Source: Tuwongella immobilis (GTDB lineage: Bacteria; Planctomycetota; Planctomycetia; Gemmatales; Gemmataceae). From it: a stretch of DNA of 64,000 nucleotides. Position numbers and translations under genes: made by a program. Where the stretch lies: contig NZ_LR593887.1 of NCBI RefSeq assembly GCF_901538355.1, positions 2,890,920 to 2,954,919 on the forward strand, written 5' to 3'. Of the stretch, positions 38,689 to 49,900 are shown piece after piece (position 1 is the stretch's first letter; each line of letters opens with the position of its first letter). The notes beneath the pieces are model-generated. The model did no database searches. It was not told the DNA's origin and saw only the letters and a program-made list of their open reading frames with translations.

Positions 38689-39960
38689 ATGGATCTACGA
38701 ATGAATCGGCGTGAGTTACTGATGTCGATCGGGATGTTCTTCAGCTCGACTGGTGTGCTTGCGGGCAGGGACTCGGGGAAAAGCCACCCCAAAATTCCGA
38801 TTCGGGCGATTACAAAAGGCCCGAAATATCATTGGCGTGGATATTACGATAAATTCTTATGGGACAACTCAAATCGATATGTGCTTGCAAATCAAGTCGA
38901 TTTTGAAGGTCGATCGCCGCGTGCCTCGGATTCTATTCAGGTTGGAATGATCGACCTGAAGGATCAGGATCGTTGGATTCCGTTGGGATCGACATCGGCA
39001 TGGAATTGGCAGCAAGGTTGTATGCTGCAATGGGTTCCGCAACAAAACAAGGTTGTCTGGAATGATCGAATTCGGGATCAATATGTGACACGGATTTTGG
39101 ATTGGAACACCAAGAAAATTGTCACGATCGATGATCCGATTTATTGTTTAAGCCCCGATGGAAAATATGCGTTCACCACTGATTTTCGACGACTCCAAGA
39201 TGTTAGACCTGGCTATGGCTATGCTGGAATCCCCGATCCGTTTGCGAAGGAGCGAGCCCCGGAAAAGTCGGGGATCTGGAAATTGGATCTCCAGAATGGT
39301 CAGAAATCGCTGATCTTTTCACTGGCTCAGGCGGCTCAAATTCCGTTTAACCGGAAATCCGAAGCGGCGTTTCAACTCAACTCTAAGCATTGGTTTAATC
39401 ATTTACTTTGCAATCCAGATGGTACGCGGCTCTTTTTCTTGCATCGTTGGAACACGCCAGGGAGAAAAAGGGCATTCGATACCCGTGCGTTCACAATCGC
39501 GTTCGATGGCGCGAAACCGTATGTGTTAGATCCTCATGGTTCAACCTCGCATTTTGTTTGGCGAGATTCCAATCATATCTTTGCCTGGGCCTGGCATCCT
39601 TCGCATGGGGAGCGATTTTATCTCTATCAGGATCAATCATCGCGAGTTGATGTGATTGGGAAGAATGTGATGATCCAAAATGGACATAATACATATGTGC
39701 CTGGGACGCGCTCCACGTGGGTTCTGAATGACACGTATCCGGATCGCGATGGGTATCAGACACCATATTTATTTCATATTCCCTCGAATCGCAAAGTTGA
39801 AATCGGACAATTCCGATCTCCCGCGGAGTATCGTGGAGAATGGCGATGCGACACGCATCCGTGTGCGAGTCGTGATGGTCGTTTCGTTGTTTTTGATTCG
39901 CCTCATGCGGGTGGACGGCAGGTGTATCTCGCCGATATTGCTGCGATCATCGAAGGGTGA
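38689..39960 (+). CDS. Exported TolB/PD40-like beta-propeller protein
   Basis: A 423-residue protein with a Tat-like leader (MNRRELLMSIGMFFSSTG). The body carries repeated propeller blades: GCMLQWVPQQNKVVWND, CLSPDGKYAFTTDF, CNPDGTRLFFLHRW, SHFVWRDSNHIFAWAW and ASRDGRFVVFDSPHAGGRQVY. The S-x-DG-x-x-x-x-F pattern is that of WD40-like PD40 repeats, and THPCAS-RDG with QVY recalls oligogalacturonate-lyase-type propellers, though catalytic residues are not evident. ATG 38689 is favoured by GGAG 6 nt upstream; ATGs at 38677 and 38701 are alternatives. It is divergent from the sulfatase by 152 bp and is the last gene of the low-GC gene cluster. Confidence 0.75.
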   Translation: MDLRMNRRELLMSIGMFFSSTGVLAGRDSGKSHPKIPIRAITKGPKYHWRGYYDKFLWDNSNRYVLANQVDFEGRSPRASDSIQVGMIDLKDQDRWIPLGSTSAWNWQQGCMLQWVPQQNKVVWNDRIRDQYVTRILDWNTKKIVTIDDPIYCLSPDGKYAFTTDFRRLQDVRPGYGYAGIPDPFAKERAPEKSGIWKLDLQNGQKSLIFSLAQAAQIPFNRKSEAAFQLNSKHWFNHLLCNPDGTRLFFLHRWNTPGRKRAFDTRAFTIAFDGAKPYVLDPHGSTSHFVWRDSNHIFAWAWHPSHGERFYLYQDQSSRVDVIGKNVMIQNGHNTYVPGTRSTWVLNDTYPDRDGYQTPYLFHIPSNRKVEIGQFRSPAEYRGEWRCDTHPCASRDGRFVVFDSPHAGGRQVYLADIAAIIEG

Positions 39961-40048
39961 TCGTTTGAACCGAGCGACTCGTGGTCCATTCCCGATGTGC
40001 TGACGAAATCGATCGTTGCGATTCGGTTTTGCAACAGTTTTGCTCCAG

Positions 40049-40108
40049 TTTTTCGCTCTGAGCAAAAATCGAGAAGACCAATCCAAGTTAAGCTTTTTCG
40101 CTCAGAGC
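40049..40108. repeat. Direct repeat of a small hairpin sequence
   Basis: TTTTTCGCTCTGAGC (40049-40063) and TTTTTCGCTCAGAGC (40094-40108) differ at one base and are spaced 45 bp. Each contains GCTC-N-GAGC, and the first is followed by AAAAA to pair with its T run. They could end the upstream transcript or bind a regulator. Confidence 0.4.
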
Positions 40109-40759
40109 TGAATTGTCGATCCAAGAACTATCAAGAGAATGAGATGTTCGGATGTTGATCGCTTCTCGGTGTGTTTGAGTGCGTGAAGCGATTATGCTCA
40201 TAGCTGAAACAGTGGGTTTAGCGTGTTGACTTCACTCAATGGGCGGCGAACTAAGTGTCCTGGAAGAAAAAGTGTCGATTCGGCATTTTTCTTGTTTCAT
40301 TGCAAGTAAAGAACTCGATATGTGTGGAAATAAAATTGCCGGTTTTCCATCTCCTCTTCAAGCCGTTTCGTAATTTGGGAAATCTACTGGCGATTCCCCG
40401 GTATTTGCAAAGATACCGATTTTACGGATTCTATTCGAAGGTTCCCCGTTTATCCGGCCGTTTCGGATTGAAAGCGTGCGAATTCTTGGTTGATTTCGTC
40501 TGGCAATTCATCTGAAGCGAGAAAAAAATTGACACTCTTTTCTCACGCATGGCTGCTGATTTCTGTCTCTGCTGGTGACGATGCGTGATCTGGGGGACCC
40601 TTTTGAGACCGAATCGGTTGCTGGCATCGGAATTGCTAATCTTCAATTCGTGATTCCTGTGGAAACAAGAGTTCAGATCCGGATTCAATGTCCCGTCCAA
40701 ACAGTGAATTGGGTCTTTCTTGTTTGAGCAGAAAATTTTGTTCTGGCGATAGATTTGAT

Positions 40760-40787
40760 TTGATTTCTCGATCGTGACTGGTACGAT
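40760..40787 (+). promoter_or_regulatory. Weak candidate promoter for the second giant gene
   Basis: TTGATT (40760-40765) and TACGAT (40782-40787) are spaced 16 bp, each matching four of six bases. This would give a leader of about 170 nt before the GTG start. Confidence 0.25.
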
Positions 40788-40962
40788 GTTCCCAGCATCG
40801 TCTTTTTGTGGATCGGGATTGAATCTGTTGATCTTTTGGGTGTCCAGGCGCTCATCGGGTCGAATTATCGCCGAGTGACCGCGATCTGACTTGAAACGAT
40901 GCTCGTCCCATCGTTTGTTTTGGTCGCGCTGAGTTGTTCTATTTCTAGCTGAGGTTTTTTCC

Positions 40963-43900
40963 GTGAAGAAGTCCCCTCCTTCTTGGATTCGGAAGCTGTT
41001 TGAATTGCCGAAGTCGACTCGTCGAACTCACTCGACCCAACTAGACCTACCGCGGCTTGAAGACCGCGTTGTACCAGCTCCACTCGCGACGATCACCGGA
41101 TTGCCAAGCCCTGGTACCACTCAGCCGTTGCTCGGCGAAAATGTGAACCTCTCTTTCACGTTCACCAATACCGACCCAACTGATGTGGGCTACAGTCCAT
41201 ATATTGTTGTGGCTGTTGATACCTCCGGTGTCGATGGTGCAACCACTGCGCCACTCGATGGGTTAACGGCTCCAACGGTCACCGGGGCAGGGTTGAATCT
41301 TTCGCCCGTTGGTTCGCCAGTCACCTTAATTGCTGGCCAGACCACGTTCGTGAACCCATTCACGGGATTAACCGAGTCGGTTCCTGCCGGGTTTGGGAAA
41401 AATGATACGATCTACGTTTATCAACTTCCATTTGGTAGCTTTAACCCGAATCAATCGACGGCTGTCACTATCACAACGGGTGTGAGTAAGCTTGCGGATG
41501 TGAATACGCCGCTCAATCTCTCTGTTGTTGGTGGATACCGTTCCAGCCAACCGAACTCAATTGTTCCGGTCACACCTCCTCCTGCGGTTGCGACGAATAT
41601 CACGCCGCAATTGTATCGGTTGAAGAAGGTCTATCAGGGACCGGAAGATGAAACCGCGACCGGTCCGAACTTTGTTCGTCGCTATCGATTAGAACTGGAT
41701 GTCGCGGATGGGCAGACGCTCACGAATCTGCGTGTGATTGATGATCTTCCTCCGAGTCATCAAATTGTTGGTGCCAACACGACCGTCGTCGCCGGGCAGC
41801 CAAATATGGCTGCTTATCGCTATTTGAGCCCTGGTGTTCAGGGCGGCAATATCTTTAATTCGTCGAATTTGACCGGCACAGCGGTCTCATCGGCTCCAGA
41901 TGGGACGCTGAATTATAATTTCGGCACGCATCTGGGTGTTGCCGGTGTGGATGCCGTTTTTGAATATAATTTTTATGTGCCGCGGGATCAGGCGAATCCG
42001 CCGGGTGGAGCGGTCATTCCCCAAGGCGTCGATAAAACGCTTGGTACCAACACGGTTTCCTCGACTGCGAATTGGACTCCGACCGACACGCGTGACCCCG
42101 CAACTGCGGTCACCCCGGCGATTAGTGGCTCGACATTTCAGCATGTCTTGGAGCAACAATCGATCGCTGTCCAAAAAGGTGTGACACTCTTTGATCTCAC
42201 AACCGGGACTGTACTGAACGGGCAAGCCGTCCAACCGGGTCGGACGCTCGCGCGATATACCATCGACTTTCAAGTTTCGGATTATTTCGCGCTTCAAAAT
42301 ATCACATTAGAAGACTTGTTGTCCGACGGTCAGCGTCTGTATTTGGCGAATCTGCCTGCGGGATTAGGTGGCACCGCTGCGTTGCCGACGCTCGCTGTTA
42401 ACAATGCATTTTTGGCCAATGCTGCGACCAATGTTGGTACCCGTACCAATACGACTGGCGCCTTCACGGCGAACGGGGTGATCGAGTATCAGGGGCGTTT
42501 CACGACTGGAAATACGCTCTCTGATCCCTCCGTTGGTGTGCATGGATATGCCGCGACGGGGCCAACCTCGGGGATCTTCACGAACCTTGGTCAGACGCCC
42601 GATACCAATGTGAATACGGGTGGGGCAACTTATCTCAAGTTTGATATTTCAGCCGAATTGCGTCAGCGGTTGGGAGCGAATGCGGGTCGATTAATCGGTG
42701 GCGAAATCAACAATGATGGCACCGGTCCGGATAACGATCCGTTTGCAGGTCCACGATTGGGACCGACGACCGGGCAGATTATCTTTTACGCGTTGGTGAG
42801 TGAAGAGTTTAGCGATGCGTTTCCTTCGGGGAACCCATCGGTTGACCAGGGGGACATTCTCCAAAACTCGGTCCCTGAGATTTTTGGCGAACAGATCACC
42901 GCTGCTACCATCAACGCCGTGACGCCGACCCGAAACCCGGGTGCTGCGATTTCCACGGATGATTCGGGTGCCTCGTTCTCGGTCCCGTATGGGGTTTCCG
43001 AAAAGCAAGTTTATGCAATTAACAGCCAAACGGTTCCGGCGGCTGGCCCGACTGATCCGCCGTTAGAAATCCAAGCGGGCGATCGGGTAACGTTTAAACT
43101 TACGTATACGCTGCCAATCACCAGCTTTGAACAGCTTTCGCTGGTCGATATTCCTCCACTGCCAGTGATGCCAGTCGGGGCTCAAGAACAATATCGATTT
43201 GAATCCAGCGGAGCGACGTTTAATCCGTACAGCGTTTCGATTGCGCCAGATGATACATTCTTCTCCACGATTAATGCGATTGCGACGCCGGTTCAAGCCG
43301 CGACGATCGCGGCGTTAGGATCGGGGACATACAGTCCCACGGGTGGGGCATCGGGGAATGGTGCATTTACGGGTGCGCCCACGACGATTGATGGCCGCGC
43401 GTTGGTCAACGGCGATCGCGTCTTGGTGAAAAACCAAGCGGATTCGCGTCAAAATGGTGTGTATGTTGTCCTGAATGCGGCAACGGGAGCTTGGCAGCGA
43501 GCCACCGATTTTGATGCCGTTACGGAAGTTCAAAATACCCGAATTTTCCAAGTTCAATTTGGTGCCGTGAACACGGGGAACGCGTTCGTTCCGAATAATC
43601 GGGAATTTCTCTCGTTTAATTCCGGCAGCGCGACGTTAAGTGGGATTTCGTTCCAGTCGTTTGTGACGACGGATCCGCTCCAAAATGAAATTCGATTTAA
43701 TTTCGGGAATTTGTCGGATACGGGTGTTCGCCGATCGACAACGATTTCGTTGTTGCTGACGTTGCCGATGGGCACCGATCCGTTTGTTGCCGATCTGTTT
43801 CTGACCAATCAATTGCGGATTCTGGAAGCCTCGACAAACCAAGGAACGACCACCGAAGAAGACCTTCGGATGATCGAGTTGGTTCGTCCGAATGTGTCGA

Positions 43901-46900
43901 TCCAGAAGGGGGCTGTCGCTGGTCGAAATATTGGCCTGACGACCTCGGATAATGTGTTCCAATTCGCGCCCGCGACGAATCCGACTGGAACCGTGACGCG
44001 CTCCGGCAATCCGCTCTCGCCCACGAACGCCATTTTTTCTCCGGGGCACGCTTCGGCAATTGGCGGGTTGAATATTAACCCGTCTAATATCTCGTTGGAC
44101 GCCTCCGATGCGGTTCGTTATGCGTTGGTTGTGAACAACCAGGGGGCTGGCGACGCTTATGATGTCGTGGTTGAAGATCAGATCCAACCCGGGTTAGTGA
44201 TTCCTCCGACATTTAACGATTTGAATCTTCGCGTCTTTCGTGGAGATGGCTCGGCTCTCACCACGCGGACGGATGTGAACGGAGTGGTGCGGGCGGCTTC
44301 CAACGGTGCATTTCCCCCGGCGATGGGTGTGGTGTATACCACCACGAGCGGCGGGCGGTTCACCAATGTCGATCGCACTTTCAGTGGGATTCAATTGAAT
44401 CTCGGCGACCGAGTGCTGATTAAGAATCAAGCAAATGCCCAAGAAAACGGGATCTATTCCGTTACGTCGGTAGATCTTGCGACTCAGAAGGTCGTCCTCA
44501 CGCGTTCGGTGGATTTCAACGAAAGCTCGGAACTGCAAGCAGGGTATCGGGTTGGCGTGCTTGGGGGCGCGAATCACGACAATACGTTATATACATTCCC
44601 CGCAACGCCTGGTGCGGTGTTAAACTCCACCAATGTGAATTGGGTTGCTGGTGGCGATTTTGATTATTTCTATCAATATAATCCGAATGTAACGCCACAA
44701 TTCGGCCTGGAGCAAGGCGGCTTCCGGCTGTTCTTCCGCGATAGTTATACCGCTGGAAACGTCGGTGGAGCGGCGGCAGATTTCGGTTCTGGAGCATTGA
44801 GCAGTGCTTCGAACAATGGTCTTCCGATCACCAATGGCTCGAATTCGCTGTTGGTTCTCTACGATACCACGGTTGCGCCGGTCTCTAACACCCGTCCGGT
44901 CCATACGGGTCAGACGATTGTGAACACCGCCTTTGTGCGGAACTTCTCGAACCAATCGGGCGGTCTGGATTTCACGGATCCCACTTATGTGGCGGATTCG
45001 ACAGATCCGAGCGATACCGCGACCGTGGAAATCCTGCGCCCAACTTTGGACAAGGTGTTCACCAGCTCCAGCGTGGTGAATTCGACGAATTCAAACACGC
45101 AAGTCGTTGTGGGTGAAATTGTTACCTACACCCTGACACTGACGATTCCGGAAGGTCAAACGCGGAATACGGTCCTGTTGGATACGTTGGATTCCGGATT
45201 GGCGTTTGTTGATGTGACGTCCGTCACTTCCAGCGGCTCGCTCACGTTTACTGGCGGCGGCTTGCCGACAGTCGGCACGAATCCCGCGAATACGACGATC
45301 ACGAATAACGGGAACAACGTCAGCTTTAATCTTGGCACGATTAACAACTCGAACTCCGACAACACGACAGCCGAGACGATCACCATCGTCTATCGAGCAG
45401 TCGTGTTGAATGTCGCGGGGAATCAAGCTGGCACGCAGCTGAATAACTCCGTGCAATTGACCGCGGATCGGACCAATTCGCCGGGTACGACGTCCACCTC
45501 GTACAACGTGAATCAGACGAATCCGACTCAAAATGTCACGGTGATCGAACCGCGAATCGTGACCGCGAAACAGGTCAGCAAAGACGGTACCAACTTCACG
45601 GTGGGCACCTTCGATCTGGATCGTGAAGATACGCTGTATTATCGAATTGTGTTAGGCAATAACACGCTTCCGTTAGATCCCTCGGTTCGAGTTGCCACGA
45701 CGGCTAACATCGGAACGGGATATGTCACGAATATCGAAGGCTATTCGCGACAAATCACGGGTGGCCCGACGAGCATCGACGGCGTCACGTTGCAATTGCA
45801 GGATCGCGTGTTGGTGAAGAACCAATCCAATGCGGCCCAAAACGGGATTTATGTGTACACAGCTCCGGGGGTGTTCACCAGCGCACCGGAAGCGGATATT
45901 GCTGCGGAATATGTGCCGAATCAATTTCTGCGAGTGGCTCTTGGGACCGCGAATGGTGGACGAATCTTCCGCCAGAATAACACGGTCACGACGCTGAGCA
46001 CCGATCCGATTGCGTATACGGAAATTTCGCCGACGTATACCGATGCGGTGGATGCGTATGATGTGACGGTGTTTGATCCGCTGCCGACGAGCAGCCGCCA
46101 AGCGTATGTGGCGACGAGCTTTACGGCACTCTTAAACGGCACGACCGATATTTCGTCGCTGTTTGAATTGGTGCAACCGGGTGGACCGAATACCCGTCAA
46201 GTGCTGCGGACGCGTGATGGGTCGTCGTTCGATCTGTTGGTCGGTCAATTTGTGCAGATCACTCTGACGGGGACGGTCTCGCCGTCGATTAACCCGGCGG
46301 AAAGTTTGGCAAACTCGGCGACCGTCCGCTGGACCTCGCTCAACGATGCAATCCCCTCGCCGGCGGCCGGTTTGGAGCCGCAAGCGGGCGTTCCGATTGT
46401 GCAATCGATCCACAATCCCAATTCGACCGAACGCTCGGGCACTCCGAACGACGATGGATCGGGGAATGTCAACGATTACGCCAGCACGGGATCGGTTGCC
46501 CCACAAGCGGCCACTCCGATTTTGACGAAGTTGGTGGTTGGTTCCTCCGAAGATCACACGATTCAGAATCGTTCGCTGGTCAAGTTCGGGAACAACGCTG
46601 CCGTGGACGGCAACTTCACCAGCACCAGCGGCACGGGGACCGTGACACCCGCACCGTTCTTCTTGCGAGTGGATGGCAACGAAACCTTCCGCGGCAATTA
46701 CACCTTCCCAACTCCGGTCAATCTGCGTGGGTATACCACGCTCGGCGTGTCGCTGCGAGCCGATGTTGGAAGCACTGCGGATAACATCGTTTTGACGTTG
46801 TCTGATGTCGACGGCACGACGGCATCCTACACCTTCGCGATTGACGGGGCATCGCTGCCGCCGGGGAGCCTGAGCTTCTCGACGCTGTTTGCCAATTTGT

Positions 46901-49900
46901 TGGCCCCGACGATCACCTCGAACGGTGCCGATAGCATTCTCGACATTACGCGCATTGCGAATGTCAGCATTGGCGGCGATGGCGGCACGGCGGTGTTCCG
47001 AATGGATATCCGCGATATCACCGCACTTCGCACGCTGGTGGCACCAGGCGAAATCGTTCGCTATCGACTCATTTTCCAAGCGCCGGAAGGCCAGTTGAAT
47101 GATCTGATGCTTCGGGATCTGCTCCCGGCTGGCATGCAGTTCCTGAACGATGGCACGGCTCGGGTGGCGTTTGTCACCAACGGTGCGGGGATGACCTCTT
47201 CCACGCTTGCCGGGGCGGGGCTGTTGTTCGCGGGCGATCAAGATAACATCAATCAGATCGATCTTTCCGTCGCTTCTGGCAACGGTTTGATTCTGCCGGA
47301 TGGAGCGATTTCGACCTCGTTCACCATCAACGATGACGCCTACGGCAACGGTACCGATGTCATCTTCAAGTTTGGGAACATCCTCAACATTGAGAATGAT
47401 TTCGATTCGGAATATATCGTTGTCGAATTCAACGCGCAAGTGTTGAACGTCGCCACGAATCAATCGGGTGTGGATCTTTCCAACCAGTTTGAAGCGTTCC
47501 TGAATGGCAGCACCACGCCGCTGCAACTCGGCTCGTCGTCGGGTGGTGACATTCCGGGGCCGTCGGCGGTCACGGATCGCAACCGCATCGTGGTGGTTGA
47601 GCCGCAGATCAACAATCTTTCCAAGCAAATCAACGGAACGGCCCCGACGGATGCGGGCGACCCGATTTCGTATGAAATTCGCTTCTCGAACAATGTGGCG
47701 CATCCGACGGTTGCCGCGCCTCGCGTTCGTGCTTCCACAACGGGTAACATCGCGCCGGTTTCATCGACCGCCAACACGCTGATTATCCCGGCAACGGGTG
47801 GTGTGCTGACGATTGATGGGGTGGCATTGCGGTTGCAAGATCGTGTGCTGGTCCGCGCTCAATCGACCGGCACGCAGAACGGCGTTTATGTCGTTACCGA
47901 ACTGAACACTCAGACCGGGCGAGCGACGCTGACTCGGGCGAGCGATTTCGATGCCAGCAGCGAACTGGTCTTTGGCGCACGGGTGCAAGTGTTGGAAGGT
48001 TCCAACGCGGGCCGAATCTATGGCATTCGCACCACGGGCACCATCACGCCGGGATCGTCCAACATTGCCTTCGAGCAACTGGCTGCGAATCCGGAAGTTC
48101 GGGTGGCGACGGTAACCGCAGTGGGCGGTACGTTCAATTCGGGAACCAACACCTACACGGGTGCCAACCGAACCATTGATGGCGTGACGCTGAACAACGG
48201 CGATCGCGTGTTGGTGAAGAATCAAGCCGCTGGTGAAGCACAAAATCACGGCGTGTTTGTCGTGACGAACGCGTCGGGCAGCACCGTGAATTTGGTGCGA
48301 GCGACCGATTTCGACCAATCCGCCGAATTCACCGTTGGCCGACAGATTAGCGTTTTGGAAGGTGCCGTGAACGCGGGCCGCGTCTTCGGCATGTATTCGA
48401 CGGTCAACACGCTCAACACAGACAACATTCTGTGGCGAACCGTAGATCAAGTGGCCGCGTTTAATCTGGTGCTGACGGATCCGCTGCCGACCGATGTGCT
48501 GTTCCAAAGCATTACAATCTTCACCCCGGAGAATCCCGCTGGGATTACGCTGACGGCGTCGGGTTCGTTCACGGGTGGCTCGGTGACGTTGCCGGCGGTT
48601 GGCACGACTGGCACGATTACGATTACGCTGGATCGCTTGGATGCGGAAGAAGACATCACCGGCGCGGTCAAGAATGTGCGGATTCTGGTCAACGGCGTGG
48701 TGCGTGATCTCGCCGCGGGCGGACAATTCCTGCTGAACAAGACCAACCTGACCTATACCGGCTTGCCTGGTGGTGGCACGTTGGGCAATCCGACTGGGTC
48801 GAACATCCTCGGGGCTGCCGGCACGACTACCGGCGAACGCACCGGTCAAGATGTCACCCTGCCGAATGACAATACGCCTCCGACGTTCTCACCGACGCTG
48901 AACAACTACTCGGTTGGTGCCGTGTTGGTGACGCCGCTGGTGACACCGTCGATCGACAAGCGCTTCCAAGGCGGATCGCTGACCGAAGACGATACGTCGT
49001 TCAGCTCGACCACGGGTAGCAACGTCGCCATCGGCGAAAGCATTGTTTACGATCTGCGAGTGACCTTGCCGGAAGGCCAAATCAACAACTTGGCCATTCA
49101 AGATTTGCTGCCTCCGGGATTGCGGCTGGATACCACCTTCAACGGCGGTCTGGGCTATGAACTGATCACGGCGGCATCGCTGTCCAACGGGCAACTCACG
49201 GCCGACTTCAATGGCACGCTGAATCTCACGCCCACGCTGACCGCTTCCGGCGGAACGCTGGGCAACGACGGCGTCGATTTTGTGCTGACGTTCGGCAATA
49301 CGACGGTCAACACGGCGTTGACGACGGACAACAGCTTCCTGATTCGCGTGCGAGTGATCGCCACGAATGTGGGCAGCAATGTTCGCGGCACGCTGCTGAC
49401 CAACGTCGCCACGCTGAGCTACACCGATCCGAATACCAACACCACCGCAACGGTGTTCGATACCACGAACACGGATGGCGACGCGACGCCGTTTGATCCG
49501 ACGGTGATCATCGTCGAACCGCAATTGCAGATCGAAAAGACGGTGCTTGGCGGCGACACAACTCGTGACGCTGGCTTGCCTTCCGCCGCGACATTTGAAT
49601 TGGTCATTCGACACACGGGTGTCTCCAACGGCCCGGCGTTCGATCTGCAAATCGCCGACTTGATTCCGACGGGACTGAGCATGGTCGCGGGCAGTGCGAT
49701 CATCTTCTCGGCACCGGCATATAGCAACGCGGCGATTGTCAACAACGGACCCAGCCTCAGCGCGACTGCGGATGAGTTGCGCGTTGGCGACGTGATTCGG
49801 ATTCGGTACGAAGCCTTCATTGTCGGGCCGCCGAATGCGAATGCACCGGCACCAGGTGGCACGATCACCAACACGGCGACGACCAATTACGACACCGCGC

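Larger units (their letters stand above)
39961..40962. other. 1-kb non-coding AT-rich gap before the second giant gene
   Basis: I find no supported gene; the short open frames lack ribosome sites and known motifs. It holds paired short hairpins at 40049-40063 and 40094-40108, and a candidate promoter at 40760-40787. Much of the rest is low-complexity A/T-rich sequence. Confidence 0.55.

Noticed and set aside
40255-40515. A possible 86-residue hydrophobic/basic protein
   Set aside because: It starts with GTG without a ribosome site in AT-rich spacer, and has no similarity I recognise.
46132-48849. Minus-strand frames of 523 and 362 codons
   Set aside because: They are antisense to adhesin domains of the second giant gene; Arg-rich translation without motifs.
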